From NCBI GenBank assembly GCA_022825925.1, contig JAJDVW010000180.1:1-64000 (forward strand): a stretch of 64,000 bases of DNA, read 5' to 3'. The translations under genes and the position numbers were made by a program. The stretch is from Pseudomonadales bacterium. GTDB taxonomy: Bacteria > Pseudomonadota > Gammaproteobacteria > Pseudomonadales > Azotimanducaceae. Below are positions 18,831-26,965 of the stretch, in pieces. How positions within the stretch are numbered: position 1 is the first letter of the stretch; the number at the start of each line of letters is the position of its first letter. Under the pieces are notes generated by a model that was not told the origin of the DNA, searched no databases, and saw nothing but the letters and a program-made list of their open reading frames with translations.

Positions 18831-19278
18831 CCCGCGGGACCCCAGACATCCCGGCCCGTTCCCAGTCCGCGATCCCGCCCACCGTCCTGCGCATGATGGG
18901 GTGGAGCGTCGGAACGGTCGTCCCCGCCAACCTTGCATGCCAGTCCGGCGCGCGGTCGGCGAGCTTCGCCATCAGGTGCCGCCACTCGAAGGCCACCTGC
19001 CCCGCCGTCACGTCGATCCGCGCGGCCGTGCCGCCATCGGCGATCCTGCCCGCGTCGAACCGGTAGCCGCGCGCGACCGACTCCGCGTGCACGGCCCTGA
19101 GGTACTCGGCGATGCACGCGTCGGGGCGATCCTGGGCACGGAACCGTTCCAGTTGCGGGTGGCTTCGGTAGCCCGTTGTCGCCCCGCGCAGCACAGCCTG
19201 CGCGAGGAGCGCCTCCCGCCAGAGGGCGACGAGGCCCTTCGGGTCGAGATAGCGGGGATGGAGGCTCCAGAGGCGCAT
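18808..19278 (-). CDS. Pyrimidine-dimer DNA glycosylase (T4 endonuclease V-like)
   Basis: This 156-aa protein matches the Pyr_dim_DNA-glycosylase family: MRLWSLHPRYLDPKGLVALW, REALLAQAVLRG, and GYRSHPQLERF. T4 endonuclease V excises UV dimers by a glycosylase/AP-lyase reaction; many bacterial relatives are longer or uncharacterised, so activity is inferred. ATG 19278 opens the conserved core; the longer frame adds a non-conserved Arg-rich tail. A degenerate copy of its first 13 codons lies at 19970-20009. Confidence 0.82.
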   Translation of the reverse strand: MRLWSLHPRYLDPKGLVALWREALLAQAVLRGATTGYRSHPQLERFRAQDRPDACIAEYLRAVHAESVARGYRFDAGRIADGGTAARIDVTAGQVAFEWRHLMAKLADRAPDWHARLAGTTVPTLHPIMRRTVGGIADWERAGMSGVPRGDPGSLA

Positions 19279-19310
19279 GGGGAGATTGTGGCCCAGGCTG
19301 GGGGCGTCTT
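19245..19310. repeat. Direct repeat 1 (glycosylase start region)
   Basis: The segment around the glycosylase start, including GGTCGAGATAGCGGGGATGG, recurs at about 19972-20036 in the same orientation with scattered changes. The two copies flank the small-gene pair at 19552-19925. Confidence 0.8.
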
Positions 19311-19551
19311 TTGGCCGTTCATCGCGCACCGGCAAGCGACAGCGGGCCGCCGGGCACCAGGGTGACTGGGCGAGCGTTCGATGCAGGCTGGCTGCGCGTC
19401 GAGAGCCTCGCCGACGCTTGCGCGTTGTCTTTCGGACGGGCGAGACGTTTGACATTTCGAATCCCGATATCAATCATGCCGTTGCGTGGACGTGCGGTGT
19501 CGCCGCCAGATTGGCCTTTGATGCAGGGCCGCGCCGGGTAGCCGCGAGCGA

Positions 19552-19737
19552 GTGGAGTCCGAGTTGGAAAGGACGGATCAGACCCGACCGGAGACGATCC
19601 CGGTGCCAGATGCCGAGCAGCGTAAGCGCGAGGCCATTCGCGATACGGTCAAGCGCGGCGCGCGGGGCAACGTGCAGCTTGCCCACGGGAAATTCGTCAC
19701 GCCCAAGGACAAGAGTCTCGACAACCTCCGCCCGTAG
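19552..19737 (+). CDS. Small charged protein, 61 aa, unknown
   Basis: The start is GTG 19552. The sequence is strongly charged: RKREAIRDTVKRGARGNVQL, then HGKFVTPKDKSLDNL. No family is recognised. It ends 8 nt before another small gene and the two look like one unit. Composition (Lys/Arg/Glu-rich, no hydrophobic segment) suggests a soluble regulator or antitoxin-sized protein; this is inference. The pair lies between direct repeats of the glycosylase start. Confidence 0.55.
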   Translation: MESELERTDQTRPETIPVPDAEQRKREAIRDTVKRGARGNVQLAHGKFVTPKDKSLDNLRP

Positions 19738-19745
19738 GGTCAAAC

Positions 19746-19925
19746 ATGGACGTCTCGGATCGGCACAAGGAGTTGCTGTGCGTCTACAAGAGGGCCGAGG
19801 ATCTCATCCATTCGCTGGGCATCGAAACCGGCGAGGGAATCGACACCACCGCGATCAACGAGTTGCGCTACGCCGGCCGTCACGTCCTGAATGGTCTGAA
19901 CGAGACTGACGTCGAGGAACGATGA
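19746..19925 (+). CDS. Small helical protein, 59 aa, unknown
   Basis: An ATG at 19746 opens a 59-codon frame ending in TGA at 19923. The protein is helical and protein-like: DVSDRHKELLCVYKRAEDLI, then GIDTTAINELRYAGRHVL. The block NELRYAGRHVL resembles small hypothetical proteins I have seen but cannot name. It may be a shortened form of a longer family. It follows the 61-aa gene by 8 nt and is probably co-transcribed. Confidence 0.55.
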   Translation: MDVSDRHKELLCVYKRAEDLIHSLGIETGEGIDTTAINELRYAGRHVLNGLNETDVEER

Positions 19926-19969
19926 GCAGCTCCGCGCATCGACTTCTTCGGGGGTGCCGTCGGCTATCG

Positions 19970-20036
19970 TGGGGTCGAGATAGCGGGGATGGAGGCTCGA
20001 GAGACGCATGGGGATTGAGGCCCAGACCCGAGGCGT
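19970..20036 (-). pseudogene. Degenerate duplicate of the glycosylase gene start
   Basis: On the minus strand, ATG at 20009 opens MRLSSLHPRYLDP, which matches the first 13 codons of the intact glycosylase gene (one change, W to S) and then diverges at about 19970. Similarity extends about 25 nt upstream of the ATG. It is the second direct repeat and marks a recombination joint just before the defence operon. Confidence 0.8.
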
Positions 20037-20111
20037 TCTCTGACACGCGGCCCTGGTCTGGTGCAGGACCCGTCGCCGGAGCGCTGACGCCGCGCCCTGC
20101 CAAGCCCTCTC

Positions 20112-20122
20112 TGTCTCAGACA
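20112..20122. promoter_or_regulatory. Palindrome TGTCTCAGACA upstream of the defence operon
   Basis: An 11-nt perfect palindrome lies 25 nt before the AlbA/Schlafen start codon. It could be an operator for a regulator of the operon; no regulator gene is recognised next to it. Confidence 0.3.
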
Positions 20123-20147
20123 CAGGTCCGTTGATCGGAGTTCGAAA

Positions 20148-21437
20148 ATGATCCCGGTTCTGACCAAGCCCATTGCCGAGATTGGTCCCAACGACATTCA
20201 GGCGCTGATTGACGGGGAGGTGCGCGAAGGCCAAGAGATCGAGTTCAAGGAGGACCTCTCGACGGAGCGGCCGGGGTCCGACCCGTGGCGGGAAGGCCAA
20301 GGTCTTCCAAATCGCGCGAAGGACACGATCCTGAAGCAGGTGACCGGGTTTGCCAACGCCTACGGTGGCGTCCTGATCCTGGGCATTGCGGAGTCGAAGA
20401 GCAAGCCGAGCGTGGCAGGGGGCGTGTCCCCGATTCCTCGCTGCGTGGATCTCGCTCAAAGCCTGAAGCTGGTCGTCCGTGATGGCGTCGAGCCGCAGAT
20501 ACCCGCTGTCGAGATCACGGCCGTCCGGATCGACGACGATAGCGGCGTCGTTCTCCTGCGCGTGGGTACTTCCCGAATGGCGCCCCACCGGGTGAAGCGG
20601 ACGCGGGTCTGCGCCGTCCGCAGGGATGACCGGACCGAGGACATGACGATGCGCGAGATTCAGGACATGACCTTGAACGTGGCGCGGGGCATGGAGCGGC
20701 TGGAGCAGCGATTTAATGATCGCGCCGAGCGATTTGTCCGGGAGTTCGCCCGTCTGGACAAACCCGACCACGCGTGGGGAGTGCGTGTCACGGCCGTTCC
20801 GGTCGGCGAGGACCTGAGAGTTCAACGGCTTTACGGGAAGGTCGGGATAGACGGACGTTTCTTGGAGCCGTGGCCGAGCGTGTTCCGCGGCAAAACGGGT
20901 ACGCGAGTCCCACATTCCCATCTTGGAGCGCCTGACCAGTGGAGGCCGGTCCTACGTGGAGCACGGGCGACATACCACTCGGCCGGAACGCGTCCGGAGT
21001 TTGACTACTATCGCGAGATTCGGTGCGATGGGTTGGTTGAGACGGGTTTCTGTTACGGTCGCGTTCGTGCTAACGAGGACACGCTGCCTCTGTCGGAAGG
21101 CCTCCCGGTTCTCCTCCTCGCCAACACGTTGACGCAGGCGCACCGCCTCAGGACGGAGGCTGGGGCGCCCACGGCGGAATACGCGATCGAGGTGCGAATT
21201 GACGTTGCTGGCTCGATTCCAGTAGTCGTAGCCAAGGACGGAGACCCCATCTTTTCGAGAGAACGGCAACTCGACCCCGAGCACGGGCGTTTCCCGCGCT
21301 ACGCACTCGGATCCCCCGACGAGATTCCGGCTCTCCTGACGACCTTCCACCAGGACCTGTGGGACAGCCTCGGCCTCGCGGTCGAGGCGGAGCAGTTCTC
21401 CATCCAGGGTTGGCCAGTTGGCGCGGACGGGCCGTAG
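20148..21437 (+). CDS. AlbA_2 / Schlafen-like ATP-binding protein
   Basis: The N-terminal half matches the AlbA_2 (Schlafen) domain: EGQEIEFKEDLS at residues 27-38, ILKQVTGFANAYGGVLILGI, then PHRVKRTRVCAVRRDDRTEDM. Members bind nucleic acid or nucleotides, and eukaryotic Schlafens cut RNA; bacterial copies often sit in defence loci. The C-terminal half (about residues 200-429) is not recognised. CGGAG lies 7 nt before the ATG at 20148. It precedes the DUF499 gene by 56 nt, where TATGAT (21464) may be a second promoter, so it could be regulator, effector or merely a neighbour. Confidence 0.85.
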   Translation: MIPVLTKPIAEIGPNDIQALIDGEVREGQEIEFKEDLSTERPGSDPWREGQGLPNRAKDTILKQVTGFANAYGGVLILGIAESKSKPSVAGGVSPIPRCVDLAQSLKLVVRDGVEPQIPAVEITAVRIDDDSGVVLLRVGTSRMAPHRVKRTRVCAVRRDDRTEDMTMREIQDMTLNVARGMERLEQRFNDRAERFVREFARLDKPDHAWGVRVTAVPVGEDLRVQRLYGKVGIDGRFLEPWPSVFRGKTGTRVPHSHLGAPDQWRPVLRGARATYHSAGTRPEFDYYREIRCDGLVETGFCYGRVRANEDTLPLSEGLPVLLLANTLTQAHRLRTEAGAPTAEYAIEVRIDVAGSIPVVVAKDGDPIFSRERQLDPEHGRFPRYALGSPDEIPALLTTFHQDLWDSLGLAVEAEQFSIQGWPVGADGP

Positions 21438-21493
21438 GCCCTTCGGGGTTCCCAAGCCGTCGGCTATGATCGCCTCTGGAAACGGCACGACCC

Positions 21494-24400
21494 ATGACCA
21501 CGCCACCCGTCTACACGACCGCCCGCCCCCGCGCCGACGTCCTCGCCGGTGCCATCGCCGAGGCAGACTTCGCCGCAGACTTGGCGGATGTCATAAACGC
21601 CCGTGCCAACCCTGAGTATTCCGACCCTGCCCGCTTCTTTGCGAACACGTACCCGACCCAAGGTCTCAGGAATCTCCTCGGCAGCGTATTGGGTAGATTG
21701 AGCGGAGCGGGCAGTTCCGCCGCCGCCATCTTTCGGCTGGACACGTCCTACGGTGGGGGCAAGACCCATGGCCTCATCGCGCTGGCGCACGCGGCCCGTG
21801 GCATGTCCGAAGTGGAGAATGCGGGGGAGTTCGTTGACCCCAAGCTCCTGCCCAAGGGCCCCGTACGCATAGCAGCCTTCGACGGCGAGAACGCAGACCC
21901 CGCCAACGGTCGAGCCATGGGCGAAGGGGCGAAAGCTATCCTCGCCTACACGCCGTGGGGCGAGATCGCCTTCGCCCTGGCCGGCCTCCAAGGCTACGAA
22001 CGCGTCCGCAACAGCGACGAGAACCGCATCGCTCCCGGCGCCGATACGCTGCGCGAACTGTTCGGCGGCGAACCCACGCTGATCCTGCTCGACGAGTTGT
22101 CCGTGTACCTGCGCAAGGTCCGTCACCTCCAGGATGCCGGCGCCCAGCTAACGGCGTTCCTCACCAGTCTCTTCAAGGCCGTGGAGAGCACGCCGAACGC
22201 AGCCCTTGTGTATACGCTGGCCATTGGCCGTGACGGGATCGCCACGGATGCCTACTCGGACGAGAACCAGTTCATCGCCGAGCGCATGGCCGAGGCCGAG
22301 AGCGTGTCCGCCCGCAAGGCGACCCTGCTGAACCCGACCGACGAGGACGAATACCCTCTGGTACTGCTCCGGCGCCTGTTCGAGCACATCGACGAGGAGA
22401 GCGCGGCTACGGCAGTGGACGCCTACCGGGGCGTCTGGCAAGCGAACGGTCAGGACATCGGATCGGATGCAACGCGCGCCGAAACCGTGGGGCGCTTCCG
22501 TGCGACGTACCCCTTCCACCCGGAGGTGCTCGATACCCTCACCGAAAAGGCCTTCACGCTCAGCGGGTTCCAGAGAATCCGCGGCATGCTGCGCCTGCTT
22601 GGTCGCACCGTCGCCCATCTGTGGGCCGCCCGGCCCGGGGATGCGACGGCCATCCACCTGCACCACGTCGACCTCGGCCAGGAATCCATCCGCCAGGAGT
22701 TCGTAACGCGCCTCGGTCAGTCTGCGTACGTTCCGGCGATCTCCAACGACATCGCAGGCGCGTCCGGCAACCCCGCGCTCGCCGAGAGGCTCGACAACGA
22801 CCTGCACAAGGGCCTGCCGCCGTATGCAGGCTACGTCGCCCGCACCGTCTTCATGCACACGTTGGCGTTCAACGAACCGCTGAAAGGCGTGTACCCGGAG
22901 CGGCTGCGTTACTCCATGGTCGGCCCCGAAACAGACCTCGCGTTCATCGAGGAGGCGCGCAAGGCGTTCATCACCGATTCGGCATTCCTCGACGACCGCC
23001 CGGGCTCACCAATGCGGTTCCTGGCGGAGCCCAACCTCACGAAGCTCATTCAGACCGAGGAGCAGAACGTCGATGTTGCCGACGCCCGAGCTCACCTCGA
23101 CGATTGCATCCGGGAGATCTTCGTCGGCCAGACGTTCGATGCGATCCGCTTTCCGGGCGGACCGTTCGACGTTCCCGACGAAGTTGCGGACGGCAAGCCC
23201 AAGCTCGTGGTGCTTGCGTACGACGGCGTCTCCATCGGAGGAGCGGTGGATCGCGTGCCGGAACTGGTCGAGCGCATCTACGAGCGCAAGGGGTCCGAGG
23301 GCACTGCGTTGCGGGCGTTGCGGAACAATCTCGTCTTTGTCGCGGCGGATGACGCACGGAAGGAGGACATGCGGCGCGCGGCACGACGCCGCCTGGCCCT
23401 GCGCGAGCTGAGAAAGCCGGAACGCCTCGGCGAACTGGCGGAGCACCAACAGGACAGGGTTCGCGAACTCGAGCAGGGTTCGGAACACGGCCTAGCCGTC
23501 GCGATCCAGCAGTGCTACCGACACGTGTTTTACCCGTCGCGCAATCGGCTTGCCCAAGGCAAGGTCGATCTCGCCCACACGGCAATCGACATTCCGTCAT
23601 CCTCGGACAAGCCCGGCGCCGGCCAACAGCAGGTCGTGCGCGTGCTGCGGGAGCTTGGCAAGCTGCGCCTGTCCGAGGACGAGCCGGATTCCCCGGCCTA
23701 CGTGCGGGATCGCACGCCGCTGAAGAAGGGCCAGATGACGACGCTGGACCTGCGCGCCGAGTTCCGCCGCGATCCGGCCCTGCCAATGCTCGTCGGGGAC
23801 GACGTGTTCATCCGCGGGATCCGCAAGGGCGTCGAATCCGGCGACTACGTCTATCAGCGCGACACCCTCCTGTATGGCCCCGGCGATCCGGGCGCGTCCA
23901 TCGCCCTCGATGCGCAGGCGCTGGTCATGACCATGTCCTTCGCCCGCAACAACAAGATTTGGCCGCGGCCCCCCGAGGTACGGGACGAAGCTGGGCCGAC
24001 AGGACCGGAACCGGAAGATGGCCCCCCTATACCTCCCGGTCCGGACACAGGCCAACCGACATCGAGAACCGACAGCGCCTTCTCGGCCGAAGGCGTGCTC
24101 AAGGAAGCCTTGACGAAGCTGTGGGAGCAGGCCAGGGGCCGTGGGGCCGGCGCTATCGGTCGTCTGAACATACGGCTTTTCGAGGCGCGGGACGCCTTTC
24201 GTGTCCTCGGTGCCGCCGGCTCGGTAGCAGGTGCGACCAAGACCGTTACGTTCACGGGCGGCTACGAGACCTCGGAGGGGGGATCGTTCGAGTTGGAGTT
24301 CAGGGGCTCGGTGTCGGATGCCCAGCCCGTCCGCGAGTTTCTGGAGCCGCAGTTCCTGGCTGCTGCGGAACGGAATCTCGACGCGGAGATAGAACTCGCT

Positions 24401-24508
24401 TTCGCGGCAGGGTTGGCTCTGGCCGGGGACGATCCAGAGAAGCTGGCCGACCGACTGTCGCGTTTCGCGAGCGAGGCGGTACACGTGACGGCCGAGGTAT
24501 TGGAGTGA
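21494..24508 (+). CDS. DUF499 P-loop ATPase of a phage-defence system
   Basis: The 1004-aa protein has Walker A SYGGGKTH at residues 85-92 and Walker B TLILLDELSVYL near 195-206. An N-terminal segment QGLRNLLGSVLGRL and a long helical middle (LALRELRKPERLGELAEHQQ) are typical of DUF499 (COG1483) ATPases. These co-occur with DUF1156 methyltransferases and helicases in predicted defence islands. A Pro/Gly-rich linker near residue 830 precedes a small C-terminal beta-rich domain. It probably acts as a large DNA-engaging motor or sensor; that is inference. Its stop overlaps the next start by one base. Confidence 0.9.
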   Translation: MTTPPVYTTARPRADVLAGAIAEADFAADLADVINARANPEYSDPARFFANTYPTQGLRNLLGSVLGRLSGAGSSAAAIFRLDTSYGGGKTHGLIALAHAARGMSEVENAGEFVDPKLLPKGPVRIAAFDGENADPANGRAMGEGAKAILAYTPWGEIAFALAGLQGYERVRNSDENRIAPGADTLRELFGGEPTLILLDELSVYLRKVRHLQDAGAQLTAFLTSLFKAVESTPNAALVYTLAIGRDGIATDAYSDENQFIAERMAEAESVSARKATLLNPTDEDEYPLVLLRRLFEHIDEESAATAVDAYRGVWQANGQDIGSDATRAETVGRFRATYPFHPEVLDTLTEKAFTLSGFQRIRGMLRLLGRTVAHLWAARPGDATAIHLHHVDLGQESIRQEFVTRLGQSAYVPAISNDIAGASGNPALAERLDNDLHKGLPPYAGYVARTVFMHTLAFNEPLKGVYPERLRYSMVGPETDLAFIEEARKAFITDSAFLDDRPGSPMRFLAEPNLTKLIQTEEQNVDVADARAHLDDCIREIFVGQTFDAIRFPGGPFDVPDEVADGKPKLVVLAYDGVSIGGAVDRVPELVERIYERKGSEGTALRALRNNLVFVAADDARKEDMRRAARRRLALRELRKPERLGELAEHQQDRVRELEQGSEHGLAVAIQQCYRHVFYPSRNRLAQGKVDLAHTAIDIPSSSDKPGAGQQQVVRVLRELGKLRLSEDEPDSPAYVRDRTPLKKGQMTTLDLRAEFRRDPALPMLVGDDVFIRGIRKGVESGDYVYQRDTLLYGPGDPGASIALDAQALVMTMSFARNNKIWPRPPEVRDEAGPTGPEPEDGPPIPPGPDTGQPTSRTDSAFSAEGVLKEALTKLWEQARGRGAGAIGRLNIRLFEARDAFRVLGAAGSVAGATKTVTFTGGYETSEGGSFELEFRGSVSDAQPVREFLEPQFLAAAERNLDAEIELAFAAGLALAGDDPEKLADRLSRFASEAVHVTAEVLE

Positions 24509-24996
24509 TGGTGCGCCCGGAGCGCGTGGTGGACATCGAGACTCCCCGTTCGGTCCCCGAGTTCGAGTTGCGGGTGCGGGGACATGGCCTCGCGGGAGTG
24601 GAGTTGGAGGTCTGGCAATTGCCGAGCCCTGCGACACCGCAGGTGGCGCGTCCGACACGCATCGCGGGGCTCAAGGGCCGCAACCTGCAGCTCGTGGAGC
24701 ATCGCGTCCTCAAGCGGCTGGCCGCGGCGGGTGTCGTCCCGGGCGTCGCCGCCGACAGGGGCAGGCGAGGCCACAGGCTGTCCGAAGATCTCGCGCTCAA
24801 CCTCGGGCTGTTGTTTCGTGTGCTTGCCCCCATGCGCAGCCGGGACAAAATGCGCGCCGTAGCGGAGGGCGTGGAAGCGATGGGTCGCGAAGAGGCCGCT
24901 TACTGGTTGGGCATGGCCATGCATCGGAAGAACCCGCGAAGGGTGCTGACGGCGTTGCGGGTGCTCATGACGATGCCGAAGCGAAAGCTGCGGTGA
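24508..24996 (+). CDS. Small helical protein of the DUF499 operon
   Basis: This 162-aa protein has an N-terminal beta part (FELRVRGHGLAGVELEVWQL) and a helical C-terminus with LALNLGLLFRVLAPMRSRDK, then EAMGREEAAYWLGMAMHRKN. The last block, ending RRVLTALRVLMT, looks like a conserved motif. I believe such proteins accompany DUF499 (catalogued as a DUF, possibly DUF7680), but I am not certain. It sits where DUF3780 genes are found in other such operons. Overlaps on both sides (ATGA-type and GTGA) imply tight stoichiometry with its neighbours. Confidence 0.8.
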   Translation: MVRPERVVDIETPRSVPEFELRVRGHGLAGVELEVWQLPSPATPQVARPTRIAGLKGRNLQLVEHRVLKRLAAAGVVPGVAADRGRRGHRLSEDLALNLGLLFRVLAPMRSRDKMRAVAEGVEAMGREEAAYWLGMAMHRKNPRRVLTALRVLMTMPKRKLR

Positions 24997-26195
24997 AAAT
25001 CGCATCCGTCAAGATCGAGAACTATCGGGGCATCCGATCCTTGGAGTTGCCCCTCGATTCCCGGATGACGGTGTTGTTCGGCCCGAACGGCGCCGGAAAG
25101 ACGAGCATCCTAGAAGCGGTGGGATTGGGGTTCGATCCGCCAGGGCATGTGACCGATCGGCCAGTGAAGCTTGACAGACACCAGGGTTACTTGGAGAACC
25201 CGAGAGTGACCCTCGTCGGCGAAGGAGAACGGGTACTGAGTTGCGTCGAAGGGGCAGATGTGGGCGATTACTGGGGTCGCATCCAGACGCCCGGTGTCTT
25301 CCTGGCCCCGGACGCCTCGGCCGATCTCCCGCTTCCGCCGTTCGTGTTCTACGATGTTGATCGCGCAGTCGTGTCGGGCTTGGGGGGACGAGAAGTCGGA
25401 ACGGAGCCGGACTTCACCCGGTTGTTCGATTGGCTCTACGTCAAGGAATTCGAGGAACTCCGCTTGCAACGCGACGAGAATCCCACCACACGCCTCGTTG
25501 CGCTCTCGGCGGTGCGCGGCGCGATCTGCGCGATGCTGCCCGGCGTTGTGGGGGCGCGCATCGGGATGTGGGATCCGCCGCGTCTCGAGGTTTCGAGGGA
25601 AGACAACGGTACGGAAAGGAACTTCGCTTTCGAGCAGTTAAGCGACGGCTACCAAGGCGTCCTCGCCATCGCAGGCGACATTGCGCGCCGGTTGGCGGAA
25701 CTGGATCCGGTGCGGCAAGCGGAGGACCCCCTTGCCCGGGAAATCCTCGTCCTCATCGACGAAGTCGAGCTACATCTCCACCCTGCCTGGCAGCAGCGCA
25801 TCCTCGCCGACCTAACTCGCACCTTCCCCAAGGCCCAGTTCATAGTGTCGACGCACAGCCCCCAGGTACTCACCACGGTCCATCCGAAGCACATCGTCGA
25901 GTTGGCTTCCGAGGACGGAGACATCGTGGCCGGAGCACCTGCGGCGCCGACGTACGGCGCCGAGGCTGGCGATGTGCTCTCTGGCGTGATGGGGGTCGAA
26001 AGGCGCCCGCCCAACGAGTTCAGCGAGGACCTGACCGAGTACATGAGGCTCGTGGGCGACGACAAGGGAGAGACCGAGGCGGCGCTACAGCTCCGCGAAC
26101 GTCTGGAGAAGCTGTCGTTTCGCGATCCGGCCCTGCAACGCGCCGACCTGGAGATCAGGCGACGCAAGATGCTGCGAGACATGGACGAATCGTGA
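24993..26195 (+). CDS. PtuA-like SMC/ABC-type ATPase (Septu or retron-effector type)
   Basis: This 400-aa ATPase has Walker A GPNGAGKT at residues 30-37, the ABC-like signature QLSDGYQG near 215-222, Walker B EILVLIDEVELHLHP at 250-264 and an H-loop STHSPQVL at 286-293. No long coiled coil is present; the middle is short, as in PtuA/AAA_21 proteins. PtuA pairs with the HNH nuclease PtuB in Septu and in Ec78-type retrons, where the ATPase restrains or activates the nuclease. The next gene is such a nuclease. The start is GTG, overlapping the previous stop. Confidence 0.88.
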   Translation: MKIASVKIENYRGIRSLELPLDSRMTVLFGPNGAGKTSILEAVGLGFDPPGHVTDRPVKLDRHQGYLENPRVTLVGEGERVLSCVEGADVGDYWGRIQTPGVFLAPDASADLPLPPFVFYDVDRAVVSGLGGREVGTEPDFTRLFDWLYVKEFEELRLQRDENPTTRLVALSAVRGAICAMLPGVVGARIGMWDPPRLEVSREDNGTERNFAFEQLSDGYQGVLAIAGDIARRLAELDPVRQAEDPLAREILVLIDEVELHLHPAWQQRILADLTRTFPKAQFIVSTHSPQVLTTVHPKHIVELASEDGDIVAGAPAAPTYGAEAGDVLSGVMGVERRPPNEFSEDLTEYMRLVGDDKGETEAALQLRERLEKLSFRDPALQRADLEIRRRKMLRDMDES

Positions 26196-26965
26196 AGCGC
26201 ATCCGAGCGTTGGAGGAGCCGACGCCGGGTCTAATCGAGTACCGGGAAGAGGAGGGGGACTCCGCGACCTGGGATGGATTCGGTTCGCACCGTGGCTCGT
26301 CGGACGCCAAGTGGGAACTGGCGGAAGGGTTGGCGAATGTGCAGCACGGCCTGTGCGGGTATTGCGAGATCAACCTCCACCCGCGGGATCGGGAGATAGA
26401 GCATGTCATTCCGCGCTCCGACACCGAGCGGGGTGGGGCCGAGCGGGCGCTCGATCACGCGAACATGATTGCGTGTTGCAGAGGCAACGCCTCGGAGCCG
26501 CATCACCCGGACCTGCGCGGCGATCCCGCGCGCTTCCTTCGGCCCGTCAACGCGCATCGGAGTTGCGGTCAGGCGAAGGGGGATCAATCGAGTGACGAGT
26601 TTCGGGACCCGAGGACACTGCCGGCGTTACCGTCGGTGGTGCGCGTCTCGTTCGTTGGGGAAATCGCGCCGAACCATGACGCCTGTACTGCTCTGGGAGT
26701 GGACATTGACAGCGTGGAGCGGACCATCCAAGTCCTCGGCCTGAACGTACCGCGGCTCCGGGACGCCCGCGCGGCCCGCTGGCGAGACTTGCAGGACGAC
26801 TGGCCTTCCTACGACGATGATCCCGCGAAGATTCGTGCCGCAGCGAAGCGCGAGCTACTGCCGGACGAGTCCGGCAGATTGCCGGCGTTCTTCACCACCA
26901 CGCGCAGCTTCTTCGAGCCGTTGGCCGAGGCGATCCTTGATGAAGCGGACTTGTCATGGGTCTGA
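26192..26965 (+). CDS. PtuB-like HNH endonuclease (TIGR02646-type)
   Basis: This 257-aa nuclease opens KRIRALEEPTPGLIEYREE, typical of the TIGR02646 family found beside PtuA. A zinc pair Cys55/Cys58 (HGLCGYCEI) precedes the HNH core IEHVIPRSD (His71) and ALDHANMIACC (Asn91, with Cys95/Cys96), so catalytic residues are intact. In Septu the partner cuts phage DNA or tRNA; the target here is unknown. The start is GTG 26192 within GTGA of the ATPase stop, and the gene overlaps the methyltransferase by 10 nt, so it belongs to the same translational unit. Confidence 0.88.
   Translation: MKRIRALEEPTPGLIEYREEEGDSATWDGFGSHRGSSDAKWELAEGLANVQHGLCGYCEINLHPRDREIEHVIPRSDTERGGAERALDHANMIACCRGNASEPHHPDLRGDPARFLRPVNAHRSCGQAKGDQSSDEFRDPRTLPALPSVVRVSFVGEIAPNHDACTALGVDIDSVERTIQVLGLNVPRLRDARAARWRDLQDDWPSYDDDPAKIRAAAKRELLPDESGRLPAFFTTTRSFFEPLAEAILDEADLSWV

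Noticed and set aside
19277-19909. Plus-strand frame with a DUF2442-like stretch
   Set aside because: The similarity is too short and vague, and it overlaps two better-supported small genes.
24993-26965. Retron
   Set aside because: The ATPase/HNH pair resembles retron effectors, but no reverse transcriptase or msr/msd-like RNA region is present within the operon.
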